From assembly GCA_001931905.2 (NCBI GenBank), contig MSJI02000732.1, positions 1 to 64,000 of the forward strand: DNA of 64,000 nucleotides, in the 5' to 3' direction. Both the position numbers and the translations under genes were made by a program. Positions 10,927 through 21,678 of this stretch are shown one piece after another. The notes under the pieces were generated by a model that saw only the letters and a list, made by a program, of their open reading frames with translations, had not been told where the DNA came from and did no database searches. The DNA is from Cladosporium sp. IMV 00045. Taxonomy: Eukaryota > Ascomycota > Dothideomycetes > Cladosporiales > Cladosporiaceae. Numbering within the stretch: position 1 is the first letter of the stretch; each line of letters starts with the position of its first letter.

Positions 10927-12981
10927 TCAGGCCAACAGAGGTCTGACCATTCCCTGAAAGGACAAGCCGTAGGTCGGCGATGACATCTGTAAGCCTCGCG
11001 CTCTTCAAGGACGATTTCAAAGTCCCGTTTTCCTCGGCGAACACCACACCGCCACACACAAGGAGTTTTGTTTTTCTTCACATCGGCCGAAAAACACACC
11101 GTCACACACAAAGAGTTTTGTTTTTTACACATCAGATGGTTATCAGAGCATCATGACCAAAGCCGACAGAACGGCATATCGCGAATACCTGTCACTTTGG
11201 TGACATGAGAACGGCGTCTCTTTGTTTAGCACTAGGATTAGCATAGCGTATGGAACATCATCAAACAAATTTGAACTTGCTCGTGAAGTGACCGAACATC
11301 TCCCTCATACTTGTTCACTGCAAATCCAACACAGCAACATACCATTATGTACAAAACAGGAGCTTGCCCCAAAGCCAGCTCGCGTCCCGAGGACATCAGC
11401 AGTGCCCTCAAGCCACGCTCTCCTATTCTCGCGCACGTCCTCTGCTAGATCAATAGACAAAGAAAGAGAGAAGAAGGAAGATAAGACCATTGTACAGTTC
11501 TTACCAGAATGAATTATTCCATTGTCGCCGCACGTGCTTGAGATAACGAAAGGGAAGCTTTGACAATTTGGCGCAGCCACGCTGAGAGATCTTCGCAGGG
11601 ATTTGGTGTGCACTTCTTGCGGATACACAGCAGTGCATTGGCTGAGTGCTCGTGAATTCGGAGAACGGAAGAAATTGTTTCGACATGGGGTAGATGGGAA
11701 TTGGGTGTTGAATTGCGAAAGCGATTTATATGCCTGTAAATTACATGTAGGGCCTTCTCTTCGGAGATCGGCGGAGGAATCACGTCTGGTGCCCTTGATA
11801 TCCAGCCAAAGAGCGAAGTTGGGATTCTAGAACGCACTTTTCCTTTGGATCTTCAATCAGTCCCCGATACAATTGATGATTCTCGACTAACAATTTGTGA
11901 CAGCGACTTCATCGTTATCATAGTGATTTATGCATATTCCAATTCCAAACACTTTATCAGCCTGACTTGAGCCTGAACGCCTTCCGAATGCACTGCCCAG
12001 ACTCAACCATCACAATCACGATCCTACGAACTCAAGGCCTGGGCTCAGCTGTTCGCTGGGTTGGAAAAAAAAAAAAAAAAAAACATGTAGATTGTTGACC
12101 GTTGGAGATCTCGCGTGGGAGATAACCCCCAAAAGCACAAACAAGCGAATAGGGTGAGGTGGCGTTCGAAGCCAGCCTCGCCGCTGCAGGGATGAGAATC
12201 GCAGCGTCGAACGCGTGGGATGGTGCCTGATACGTCAGTCACCAGAAAAGAGGCGTTTTTGTGTCAAACATGCTGTCGGTTTGTTTGCTATTGGATGTCT
12301 CGAGTTGTGCCAGAAGGCAACTGATATTTTGAATGCGAATGGTCGATCTTAAAGGTTTCTTTTAGCAAACAGTGGTCAAGTCTCTTTTTCCGGAAGATGG
12401 TGCGCCTTCGCCTCGAGATAAGAAGAGGCATGTTAGTCTGAGACGAGGCAGAGTGACACAAGCTCGCCCAGAACTCCATATATATATACGAGATTGGCAA
12501 GAAGTGACTCCTGAAGACGATTTCGCCTCCAGGCGGAATGCGTGTTTCTGCGTTCTGGTGCAATCCAGGCGCACAACATCATCACAAGCTGCGACTGTCA
12601 CTGCACATTTCCCCGCGCTCTGGGATTTGGCGTCTTGAGAATCTCATCCATCCTTTCATATCTCTCTGACACTCCCTCCGTCCTGTGTGCTTCCCTTTCC
12701 GCTCATGTCCCTACCTATACGCTTGACTTCTATTACAAGTCACGTCTGAAGTCACTTTGTTGCGATTTTGTGCTGTCCTGCCTTGCCCCTGCGCCCATCT
12801 CGTGCTCACGCAAATTTCCCTTATCTCTACCAATTGCGATGGAGCCCGTCACACGCTAGAACCGGCACGCCTCGCATTCAAGACTCCATCCAAGCCTGCC
12901 CTGTCGTCTGTTAGCCGCTGCACCTTGTCGAAATTGGTTCTGACAAAGGAGCCTAGAGCCCGGTAGCTCCGCCTTTCAGGC
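10927..12981. other. Intergenic region upstream of the hamartin gene
   Basis: Two kilobases contain no gene I can support. Visible items are a short imperfect tandem repeat (11045-11132), a run of 19 A at 12065-12083 and a long pyrimidine-rich tract from about 12640 to 12860. The last is probably core promoter and 5' leader of the following gene. Confidence 0.5.
11045..11132. repeat. Two imperfect copies of a repeat of about 40 bp, 50-bp spacing
   Basis: The string cacaccgccacacacaagg plus agttttgtttttcttcacatc recurs 50 bp downstream with few changes (cacaccgtcacacacaaag, then agttttgttttttacacatc). It lies about 120 bp past the stop of the preceding gene, in its probable 3' region. Confidence 0.65.
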
Positions 12982-15900
12982 ATGGCCGTCAGGTGAGAGC
13001 CTCTCCACCACCACTTTCACTCCATATCCACAACGCCAATCTTCACCACTTCCCATGCGGACAATGCCATCATGAATCACTGGAAAGTTTCATCGACTCT
13101 CGCTAACACGTCCGAATACAGAACTATCAAGGATGCCACCAAGGCTCTGCAGGTCCATTTCTCCGCCGCCAAGCCCGTGCCCTCTCTGCCATCAGAGGCA
13201 CGGCGAATGCTGCAACATTTCATCGATCAACACGATGAGCAATTGAGCGACGACGACTCATCGCGAGCAAATCAGGAGCTTAAGCTCTTCTGGGAGCGTC
13301 ATGTCGCCGACAACCCGCAAAAGTTGGGTGCCTTCGCCGGCGTGCTCAAAGAATTGAGACCTGCCATCACTGCCGAAGCTGATCTCTGCGACTGGTGGCG
13401 AAGATGCATCAGACCGGTCATCAGCGCGACCGGCTATCGCAAACAGGCCCTGGACGATGCTCAGGACTTTCTCATTGGGTCCATGGTCGACCATGATGAG
13501 GAAGTAGGCAATGAGACTGCATCAGACCTGTCCGGTAGGCTTTGTGGCGAGCTTTTCGGCATATACATCGCACGGACGAGAGAGCTGTCGGAAGAAGATG
13601 TCCTCGTTGCTCCTGATAATTCTCAAATTGCGCAACAGATCGAAGGCGTCCTTATTGCTTTTGGCAAGAAAAAAACAAAGGACTTCTTCATCAACATTGA
13701 CGACCTTGTCAAGACTGCTAGCTGCCGACTCCAGGCGCTGAATCTACTCAGCAACTTTCTGCGAAGCCAGGCGCCCCACACTTATACGGCAATGGATACC
13801 TCCCTTGTGGAGAGCATTCTCAAATGCTTGATGAACGACACCTCGACTACGGTTCTATCAGTCGCCCTGACATGTCTGGTCATGCTTCTACCTCACATTC
13901 CTGGTCCAGTCGGTATCCATCTACCACGACTATGCCTGGTCTACAGCAGGTTGCTGTGCTGGGAAAGGTTCAGTCCTCTCAGCACAGAAGCGCAACGTGA
14001 TCTCGTGACAGATGACCGCATCGATCCGGATTCTGACGACGAGGGCAATCCTGGAAATGTTGGCATCGACCCTACTTGGGAAGTACTTCGACCAGATGCT
14101 GATGTCGTCGAAACTACTGTGCCCGAGCTTCTGAGCTATTTCACCTACCTTTATGGCCTTTATCCTTTGAACTTCATGAGCTACATCCGAAAGCCTCGGA
14201 AGTACTTGAAGAGCTTCGACTTCCCGGGTGCCGACGACTTTGACTTGGATCAAGCAGTGATTCGCAGCAGAACCGATCAATACCGTGATGTCCACTTGAT
14301 GCATTCCAACTTCTACAACATTACAGCGGAAGAAGAACTTTCCGATCCCAAGTGGGCGAAGCTGGAACCTGCCGATGTCGTTGCCGAATGCAATACGCTG
14401 TACAGCAACAAGAAGATCGTCCTTGCGAGCCCTGGCCCGCCTCCCACCGGCAAGCTGCCGGATCTCCCTCCATTCCCACCCTTGAGCACTCAAACTGCAC
14501 CGTCGCAACCCTCTGGCAGCACCCAAATCTCGCCTGTCGCCAGTCAGGCTAGTCTACGGTCAGGCATCAGCTGGCGTGACGCTAATCTAGCACACTCTGC
14601 ACAGAACGCTGAAGGAGAGAGCCTGTTGGCATGGGCTCAGATGTCGGATGATGAGGGCGGAGCTGATCATCTCCGCATTCCTAGCAAGTCTAGCGTCTTG
14701 AGCAAAGGCACTTCTCTGAACGTCGATGATTTCCCCGAGCCTGGCAATGGAGGGTCTATTCGCGCCTCGAAAGACAAGATCGAAGCACCACAGACCAACC
14801 TTGCTTATCTCCAACGCGAGATCACCCTCTTGAAGAACGACCTGAACTTTGAAAGGTGGCACAAAGCGCAATACTCACAGCATATCGGCCAGCTATCGCG
14901 TAAGAACGTCAAGGATGCTACCGCGGAGGCTGAGACGCTCAACCTTATCAACGCAAATCGGGCACTCAAGAAACAGCTGGAGCACATTCGCAACGCAAGA
15001 GAAGCCACATTGAGGGATTCTGCTCTTACCAGGAAACAAGCGAACAACATGGAGTCTCACATGTTGGATCGTTTGCGCAGTATGAAGAAGGAGCAAGAGA
15101 CGTGGATGGCAGAATCTGCCGAGCTCAAGCGACTTCGGACGGAGACCAAGCAATTCAGAGAGCTACTTGTTGCGTGCGAAGCCAGGGAGCTCAACAAGTC
15201 ACACGAACTTGAGCTACTCCAGCGCGACATGGGTCAGCTGCAAGATGTGCAGGAGCAGCTGCGCGATGCAAACCGGCGTATGCGAGAGTACGAGTACCAG
15301 GAGTTCGAATTTGAACGCGCTAAGAGAGGCGCTGAGATCTTGCAAAATGAGAAGGAAACTTTGCAGATGAAGCTGACTCGACGAGAACAAGACTCGGAGC
15401 GCCTGAAGCATGCATACACAAGCCGTATTGCCGAGCTAGAATCACAGATCGACACCGCCTCCGACTTCACCCTAGGCTCTAAGTCAAACACGCAACCCGC
15501 CCAGGATACCCAAATGATGATTCAGCGAGCCGTAGCAGAGACTCAAGCGAAGCTCACGCAGCTAAAGAAGGCCCACTCCCGCCTTCTCGAGAAATACACA
15601 GACCTCGAGCTCGAATACCAATCTGTCAAATCACAACTCGATGCCCTTCACGGCAACGATGGCAGTGCGCAAACCTTCTTCAACGACAACGAAGGTCACT
15701 TCTCAGACCGCCCAGGCTTTGGCGGCGCCTTGACAGCCGCCGACAGCGGCTACGACACGTACAGCGAGTATCAGCACCCATCTTCAGACCCCACTGGGCG
15801 CCGCTTCCAGCCGCCTTTAAATGCGCCTCGCGGCCCTGGCGTCGGCAGCCTCCCTTCTCCCCAGCGAACCGAACCAACCATGAACGTCGGCTCCGGTCTC

Positions 15901-16318
15901 TCGTGGAAACCGCCGGTGAGCCGGGGTGAGAGCATGAACGTTGGCACGCCGACTCCGAACGTGACGTTCAACCAGACTTCACCTTTGACCGGGGACGAGG
16001 TGAAGAGCAGCTCCAAGAGCGGTTTCAGCGATGGCAGCAGCGAGCTTTCGCAGGGCAAGAAGAGCAAAATGGTTCCGGCGACTAGCGAGGTGAGGTACTA
16101 TGGTAGAGGTAAGTTGCGCGCGAAAGCGAAAGACAGGCGGCATAAGCCCAGGACGGTGTCTCTCTTGACGGTTCAATTTACTGACTGGCTCGATTTCTAC
16201 AGGCGGTGCCCAAAATATCAAACTGAAAAGCAAGAAGGACAAGTCTGCCCCTGACGATGCATCGTCGGACAAACCAAAGGGCAAAGGCGGTTTCAGAGGG
16301 TTCAAGGGATTTATGTGA
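12982..16318 (+). CDS. TSC1: Hamartin (tuberous sclerosis complex 1) homologue
   Basis: Three exons (12982-12992, 13122-16108, 16203-16318) give 1037 aa. The first exon is only 11 nt (ATGGCCGTCAG); its join reads MAVRTIKDATKAL, with a CGCTAAC branch point before the acceptor. The last intron (GTAAGT...CTACAG) replaces a spurious tail with a Lys/Gly-rich end. Hamartin features: an N-terminal helical region of about 450 residues containing LLSYFTYLYGLYPLNFMSYIRKP, a Pro/Ser-rich linker, then a long coiled coil from about residue 560 to 830. TSC1 partners with TSC2, the GAP for Rheb, to restrain TORC1 signalling. An alternative ATG at 13072 also lies in frame but would place the start within the predicted intron. 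Confidence 0.9.
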
Positions 16319-16631
16319 TCACGTCTGGTCAGAGTACTCACCGCGATGAGGAGCACGCCTGACGACGGGTCTCGAAAAGTTTCCACGCTTACCGCGACTC
16401 CTGTAGTGGCAATGAATTTTTGGGAAGGAAGAATAAGTAGTCACGTAATATCATTAGTCGTAATTTCGTGACACGCTCAAGCAAGCACGCAGATGTCTCG
16501 CCCGACTCCCATGTCCATGCCGGCATGATCTTCCTAATGAATCTGGCCTTGACACGCTCAAGCAAGCACGCAGATGTCTCGCCCGACTCCCATGTCCATG
16601 CCGACATGATCTTCCTAAGCGTGGTCTGGCC
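16319..16631. other. Short convergent intergenic region filled mostly by a tandem duplication
   Basis: This lies between the stops of the hamartin (+) and S33 peptidase (-) genes. Apart from the 81-bp duplication described separately, it holds no recognisable element. Confidence 0.5.
16469..16631. repeat. 81-bp tandem duplication, two copies
   Basis: tgacacgctcaagcaagcac begins at 16469 and again at 16550. The following 60 bases are almost identical (..cggcatgatc.. versus ..cgacatgatc..). The second copy ends directly at the stop codon of the minus-strand peptidase gene. Since 81 is a multiple of three, several frames stay open across it, but no protein is evident. Confidence 0.85.
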
Positions 16632-18164
16632 TTACTCACCATCATCGAAGTTCTCCCAAGGCCCGCCATCCGGCCTGCACCGAGTCCCAGTCAACGGCAA
16701 CGAGGCATCCTCAAAATAAGCCCTGACATGCCTCGTGACACACTCCGACGGATCAACAGTAAGGCCATGCCCATAGCCCGCATGCGGCAGGACGAAACTG
16801 CCCTCAAAGCCCGCGCTGGATTTGAACGCGGACGCAAGCGGCGTGACGGGATCATACTCGCCGTTCACGTACAAGATGGGCCTGCGAGTTTTCGCGGTGA
16901 AATTACCACTGTATTGCTCCTTTGCGTCCATCTTCCAGCGCGCGCTCGTCCACAGATGGACGTATTCGGCTTTGAAACTGCCCGTTTGCTCTTGCTCGAG
17001 CACTTGTGGGAGGTAGGAGAGTTTGTCCGCGGGGCGCCACAGGCTGTCGCTGGCGCGGATGCCGATGCCGGCCCAGACTGCGCCTTCGTTGTAGGGCGCG
17101 ATGGGATTTGGGAAAGGTTCAGACAGAGTGCCGTTGAGGAGTTCGGTCAGGTACATTGACAGGGATAGCCAGGCGAGCGGGTCGTAGAGATGGGCCAGTA
17201 CGAGGGCTTTCAGGCCGCGGTACTGGGACCAGGCGGTGGGGTCGCTGCTGGCGTTGGCGGCTAGGGGTTCGAAGAATGCTCTGAGCGGTACGAGCATGTG
17301 GTCGGTTGTGCTTGCGTTAGTGTATTGGGCTAGAGGGCATGAGTCGTTGTTGGCCAGGCACTCGGAGAGGAAGGCGGAGAGGGCTTTTTCCGAGTCCTGA
17401 ATCCAGTCGCCCCAGTGCCCTGCCTGGTAGTCGTGAGGGTTGGGCGTGGAGTCGAGCAGCATTCGCTCGATCCTCTCGGGGAACATCGCGGCTGCGTAGC
17501 TTCCGAGGACGGTGCCGTAGGATAAGCCGTAATAGCGAAGAAAGCCGTCTTCGCCCAGGGCGTCGACGATTTCCATCATGTCGCGGGCGGTAAAGGCAGT
17601 GCCGATGTATTGGCCAATTTCTTTCATGTTTTCGTAGCAGGTGTCTGCGATTACCCCTGCGAGATCCCAGCCGTAGTTCAGATAGTATTCGGTCAAGTTG
17701 CTGCTTGGAAGCAGTGGTGACTCTCGCTTGATATGGTCGACCGTGGGAGTGAGCGTAGGGTCGTCTATTCCACAGTCGAACGGGATGGTCTTTCCAGTAC
17801 CGCGAGGGTCCCAAGACACGAGGTCCCATTGAGGACCAATGTTGGCTGCCAGATCTGGTGCGAGAACTGCGAGATTGCCAACACCGGTGGCACCAGGACC
17901 TCCGAAGTTCATCAATACCGAACCCAGTACTGGTTCTTGGGTAGCGTTGACTTTGAATAAGTCCAGCTCCAGCGGTGGTGATTTGGAGTCCGTGTAATCC
18001 AATGGTACTGTTATGTGGCCGCAGTCAAAGGCAGTCACATTCAATCGCAATAATTCACTGATGTAACTGTGGAGTTCTGGGCATGGTTGCCAATTGATGC
18101 GCTGAGGTAGTGGTTTCGCTGTTGCAACGATTCCAATTGCGATGAGGGTGAATGGAGTGAGCAT
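16632..18164 (-). CDS. Secreted alpha/beta hydrolase, peptidase S33 / TAP-like family
   Basis: A single exon of 510 aa starting at MLTPFTLIAIGIVATAKP, an evident signal peptide. Alpha/beta-hydrolase landmarks are NFGGPGATGVGN (oxyanion region), WDLVSWDPRGTGKT, nucleophile elbow YYGLSYGTVLG (Ser215), acid in NGEYDPVTPL and base in AGYGHGLTVD. A TAP-like C-terminal domain closes with SECVTRHVRAYF and GTRCRPDGG. The family comprises prolyl/tripeptidyl aminopeptidase-like enzymes that trim peptides outside the cell. The stop codon sits inside a perfect donor-like sequence (GGTGAGTAAGG on the minus strand), so a spliced C-terminus is conceivable. It is divergently arranged with the GH1 gene. Confidence 0.88.
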   Translation of the reverse strand: MLTPFTLIAIGIVATAKPLPQRINWQPCPELHSYISELLRLNVTAFDCGHITVPLDYTDSKSPPLELDLFKVNATQEPVLGSVLMNFGGPGATGVGNLAVLAPDLAANIGPQWDLVSWDPRGTGKTIPFDCGIDDPTLTPTVDHIKRESPLLPSSNLTEYYLNYGWDLAGVIADTCYENMKEIGQYIGTAFTARDMMEIVDALGEDGFLRYYGLSYGTVLGSYAAAMFPERIERMLLDSTPNPHDYQAGHWGDWIQDSEKALSAFLSECLANNDSCPLAQYTNASTTDHMLVPLRAFFEPLAANASSDPTAWSQYRGLKALVLAHLYDPLAWLSLSMYLTELLNGTLSEPFPNPIAPYNEGAVWAGIGIRASDSLWRPADKLSYLPQVLEQEQTGSFKAEYVHLWTSARWKMDAKEQYSGNFTAKTRRPILYVNGEYDPVTPLASAFKSSAGFEGSFVLPHAGYGHGLTVDPSECVTRHVRAYFEDASLPLTGTRCRPDGGPWENFDDGE

Positions 18165-19121
18165 CTTGCTGTTGATCAACCTCAGATGACGTAGAATTTC
18201 AAGGCTCAATGTGAGGAAAATAGACGTGAACCGCCGGACTCATATACCGTGGGTACAGGATGACTTGCCATGGCCGATACGATCGAGCTGAGCTGAGCGC
18301 TGCAACGTGAACACATGATGCACTCTTCTCCATGGCATCGCTCGCTTACCGTATCGAATGTACAGCTTACGATGCGAATCGCCTTCGTCCCCGGAGAAGC
18401 AGATGTCCTCAGAGGCATGGTGGAATCCTTCGCCAAACCAGACTGCCAGATGCGGTCCCATGAGGCGCGTCTTACCTTCTTGGTTAAGGTTCTAAGCCAC
18501 GCTCAATGGTCAGCCTGGCGGCGACCATGGAGGCAGTGTCGGCACCTGATGCCAGAGAGAGAAGGATTGTAGTCGTCTTGGAACGGATCTTGGTTTCGAT
18601 GCTGCGCCAACGACGTCACAGATCACGTGATCATGATCTCCGCGCCTTTCCCCCTCATCTCACTCGAGTCAGCCTAAGGTGTCCGCTAAGGAACTGGCAT
18701 CCAACCTCGGAATCTCGCAACTTTAACTCTGTTTCCACATCCTCCAACTTTTAGCCGGACACAGACCTATGCGTGGTTGTGATTGTTCGCCAGCGGCTGA
18801 CCGACACTGATGACATTTGAACCGTTCAGCGAGCCATCATGAGGTCAGTAGCAATTAGACGTCACCAAGCATTATGGCACGAGTGCAAAGCGAAATGTGA
18901 TGTATAAGTAGGAATGACTTGAGAATACCAACCACCAAAAGGCAATTGCCGTAACTCATGGACCCACTGGTAAGGTAGCATGAACCCTCGGTGCATCTGT
19001 GACCGTGGCGGGGAAGGTTACTCTGGGACGAAACCTAGGATGATTTATAAAGCAGTCGAACGAATGCCGTAGTGACACTTCAATATGGATCTGTGTATTC
19101 ATTCCACGACCAAGGCGCAAT
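18165..19121. other. Divergent promoter region (S33 peptidase / GH1 beta-glucosidase)
   Basis: Nearly 1 kb separates the two divergent starts. A TATA-like TTTATAAAG sits at about 19044-19052, roughly 75 bp before the GH1 start. No gene is supported inside, although several short open frames exist. Confidence 0.5.
19044..19052 (+). promoter_or_regulatory. Candidate TATA element of the GH1 gene
   Basis: The sequence tttataaag lies about 75 bp upstream of the ATG at 19122. Spacing and sequence fit a fungal TATA box; no direct evidence of use. Confidence 0.4.
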
Positions 19122-21023
19122 ATGCAATCCAATATGAGGGCCGCGAAGGCAGGTTTGCTTAGCCTACTCTTTGCCACGCAATCCAGAGTTCTGGCACAAC
19201 AGGTTTATCTTGAAGCCAATGGATCCACACCAAGGCCACAATGCTCTGAGTGCAGCAGCACTGAACCACACTATACATACACGTCTTTTGCCTATAGCAT
19301 GACTGAGACGGTGCGGTATGCGACGCCGAGGCCAACCGAAGACGTGTCAACAACAACCTATGTAGCTCCTGCGGAGCAGCTGACTTCCCTAATTCCCTCT
19401 CAATCGTACACCACTTGGGGGAAATGGAATCCGACAGCCAATGCGTCGGCTACAGATTCAGATAACCCATACGGTAATGCCGCCTGGACCGCGCTATGGG
19501 AGTTCGCCAACCCTCCCAACTTCACTCAGGAAGCTGCGAGCGCTATCTTCAGCAGCACGATTGAGCCAACTCCGATCCCCTCCTCTGAGCTGGTCTTGCC
19601 GCCCAGAGACTACTTTGGACCAGAAGATTGCTACAAATTTCCAGAAGGATTCGAATTTGGTGTTGCAAGCTCGGCGAGTCAAATCGAGGGAGCAACCGCA
19701 GAAGAGGGCAAGTCTCCTTCGTTGATGGACATTCTTGTTCAAGATGACCGACCGAAGGATTATGTTACGAACGAACACTATTACTATTATAAGCAAGATA
19801 TCGAGCGAGTCGCTGCCATGGGCGTCAAGCACTTTTCGTTCAGCATTGCGTGGACAAGAATCCTTCCATTCGCCTTACCTGGTACGCCAGTCAACCAACA
19901 GGGCATCGATCATTACAATGATGTGATCAACTATATTCTCGAAAGGGGTATGGTTCCCGAAGTGACATTGCTTCATTTCGATACGCCAGTCCAGTTCTTC
20001 GGCTCCAACCTCACCTCCGCCCAAACTCCGCCAGACATTGGCTACGTCAATGGTGGCTATCAGAACGAGTCGTTCCCAGACGCTTTTGTAAACTACGCAA
20101 AAATCGTCATGAGCCACTACGCGGATCGCGTCCCGGTCTGGTATACCTTCAATGAGCCATTACTCTACTCCCAGAACGGCAAATCTGTGTACAACGTCAT
20201 CAAATCTCACGCGGATGTCTACCACTTTTACAAAGAGGAGCTGAAAGGTACCGGAAGAATTGCCTTGAAGTTCAATAACAACTTCGGTGTGCCTCGTAAC
20301 CCGGAGAGCGAAGCTGATGTCTACGCGGCGGACCATTTCAATTCTTTCCAGCTGGGCCCATTCTGCAACCCCATTTTCCTGGGCGAGGATTACCCCGAAT
20401 CGTACAAGATGACTATCGACGATTATGTGCCACTGACGCAGAAGGACCTCGATTACATGAACGGAACCGCGGACTTCCTCGGCGTTGACCCCTACACAGC
20501 AACCGTGATCGCGCCGCCTGTACCAGAGTCGCAAGAAAGCGTCATGGACTGCGCCGGCAACTATTCCTCAAGTTTCAGACCCTACTGCGTCAACCAAACA
20601 ACAACCAACGTCTTCGGCTGGAACATCGGCTACCGCTCCCAGAGTTACGTGTACATCACCCCAACCTACCTTCGCTTGTACCTCAACTATCTGCACAACA
20701 CCTGGCGAACACCCGTAGCTATAACCGAATTCGGCTTCCCCGTCTTCGGCGAGGCGGACAAGGAGAACTTCTCCGACCAGCTCTTCGACTCTCCTCGCAG
20801 CCAGTACTATCTCAGCTTCATGTCTGAAGTTCTCAAGGCCATTTGGGAAGATGGCGTAGAGGTCATGGGCGCTTACGCGTGGTCTTTTGCGGATAACTGG
20901 GAGTTTGGTGACTATGATCAGCACTTTGGCATTCAGACTGTTAATCGAACGACGCAGGAGAGGAGGTATAAGAAGAGTTTCTTCGACTTCGTCGATTTCA
21001 TGAAGGCGAGGGGTGTCGATTGA
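19122..21023 (+). CDS. Secreted GH1 beta-glucosidase
   Basis: A single exon of 633 aa. The N-terminus MRAAKAGLLSLLFATQSRVLAQ (second Met at 19134) is a signal peptide. About 150 residues rich in Thr/Ser/Pro follow before the GH1 barrel, which begins near CYKFPEGFEFGVASSASQIEGA. The acid/base is in YTFNEP (Glu345) and the nucleophile in ITEFGF (Glu536), where most GH1 enzymes have TENG. The aglycone-site stretch AYAWSFADNWEFGDY is present. The enzyme should release glucose from beta-glucosides in the medium or cell wall. The extra N-terminal region is unusual for GH1 and of unknown role. Confidence 0.9.
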   Translation: MQSNMRAAKAGLLSLLFATQSRVLAQQVYLEANGSTPRPQCSECSSTEPHYTYTSFAYSMTETVRYATPRPTEDVSTTTYVAPAEQLTSLIPSQSYTTWGKWNPTANASATDSDNPYGNAAWTALWEFANPPNFTQEAASAIFSSTIEPTPIPSSELVLPPRDYFGPEDCYKFPEGFEFGVASSASQIEGATAEEGKSPSLMDILVQDDRPKDYVTNEHYYYYKQDIERVAAMGVKHFSFSIAWTRILPFALPGTPVNQQGIDHYNDVINYILERGMVPEVTLLHFDTPVQFFGSNLTSAQTPPDIGYVNGGYQNESFPDAFVNYAKIVMSHYADRVPVWYTFNEPLLYSQNGKSVYNVIKSHADVYHFYKEELKGTGRIALKFNNNFGVPRNPESEADVYAADHFNSFQLGPFCNPIFLGEDYPESYKMTIDDYVPLTQKDLDYMNGTADFLGVDPYTATVIAPPVPESQESVMDCAGNYSSSFRPYCVNQTTTNVFGWNIGYRSQSYVYITPTYLRLYLNYLHNTWRTPVAITEFGFPVFGEADKENFSDQLFDSPRSQYYLSFMSEVLKAIWEDGVEVMGAYAWSFADNWEFGDYDQHFGIQTVNRTTQERRYKKSFFDFVDFMKARGVD

Positions 21024-21678
21024 TTAGATGATCAGTGTTGTTGAATGTCTTGGTTTCGGTAGCAGGCCATGCTGTCTCATGGCAAGAGGCGTAGACACCC
21101 GATGATGATTGTTTGTCAGTATTTGGCAATCCAATAGCTTTGACACAACACACCTCAGCCTCCAAATCGATTATCAATTCGCAAGTTCGACAGGAATTTG
21201 GTATAAACGCACTTTTACTTCGACGCTGCAGCGAAGTCGTGAGTGCAGGCATTTTGTGATTCAACATTTTATTCGGAGCATCTAACGAAATTTCGTGTTG
21301 CTGATGGTCTTGCCAGGTAGTGTAATCGGCACACAAAGCGCCCACGCCGGGGCCGCTCGAATACATGTTCAAAGATCCCTTGCATCTGCAAAGTATACTA
21401 AGCATGCCTTTTGCTGGGCGTGCATCAACCAAACCATTTTGGCATTGGCAAACTTTAGAATCCCGTGGCTTCAGTTGTTTTCAGCATTTCCAAAGTGTGT
21501 GATCCATGTTGCACAATAAAACGTGTGTGAGCCGGAAATGGCAAGACTTACACCAAGAACAAAGGAATGTTCTCGACTCAAAAGACCAACCTCATACAGC
21601 CAAAATTCCGCATGCCTTGAGGTCGTCCAACACCTGGCTCTGCATAATAGACATCACGATCTTTGAAGGCCTGAGAAC
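21024..21678. other. Intergenic, no gene recognised
   Basis: About 650 bp lie between two plus-strand genes. They presumably contain the GH1 3' UTR and the promoter of the next gene. No repeat, RNA gene or conserved motif was seen. Confidence 0.45.

Noticed and set aside
12065..12083. Run of 19 A as a processed retrocopy tail
   Set aside because: No upstream sequence resembles a spliced gene copy and no target-site duplication was seen; a simple homopolymer is enough.
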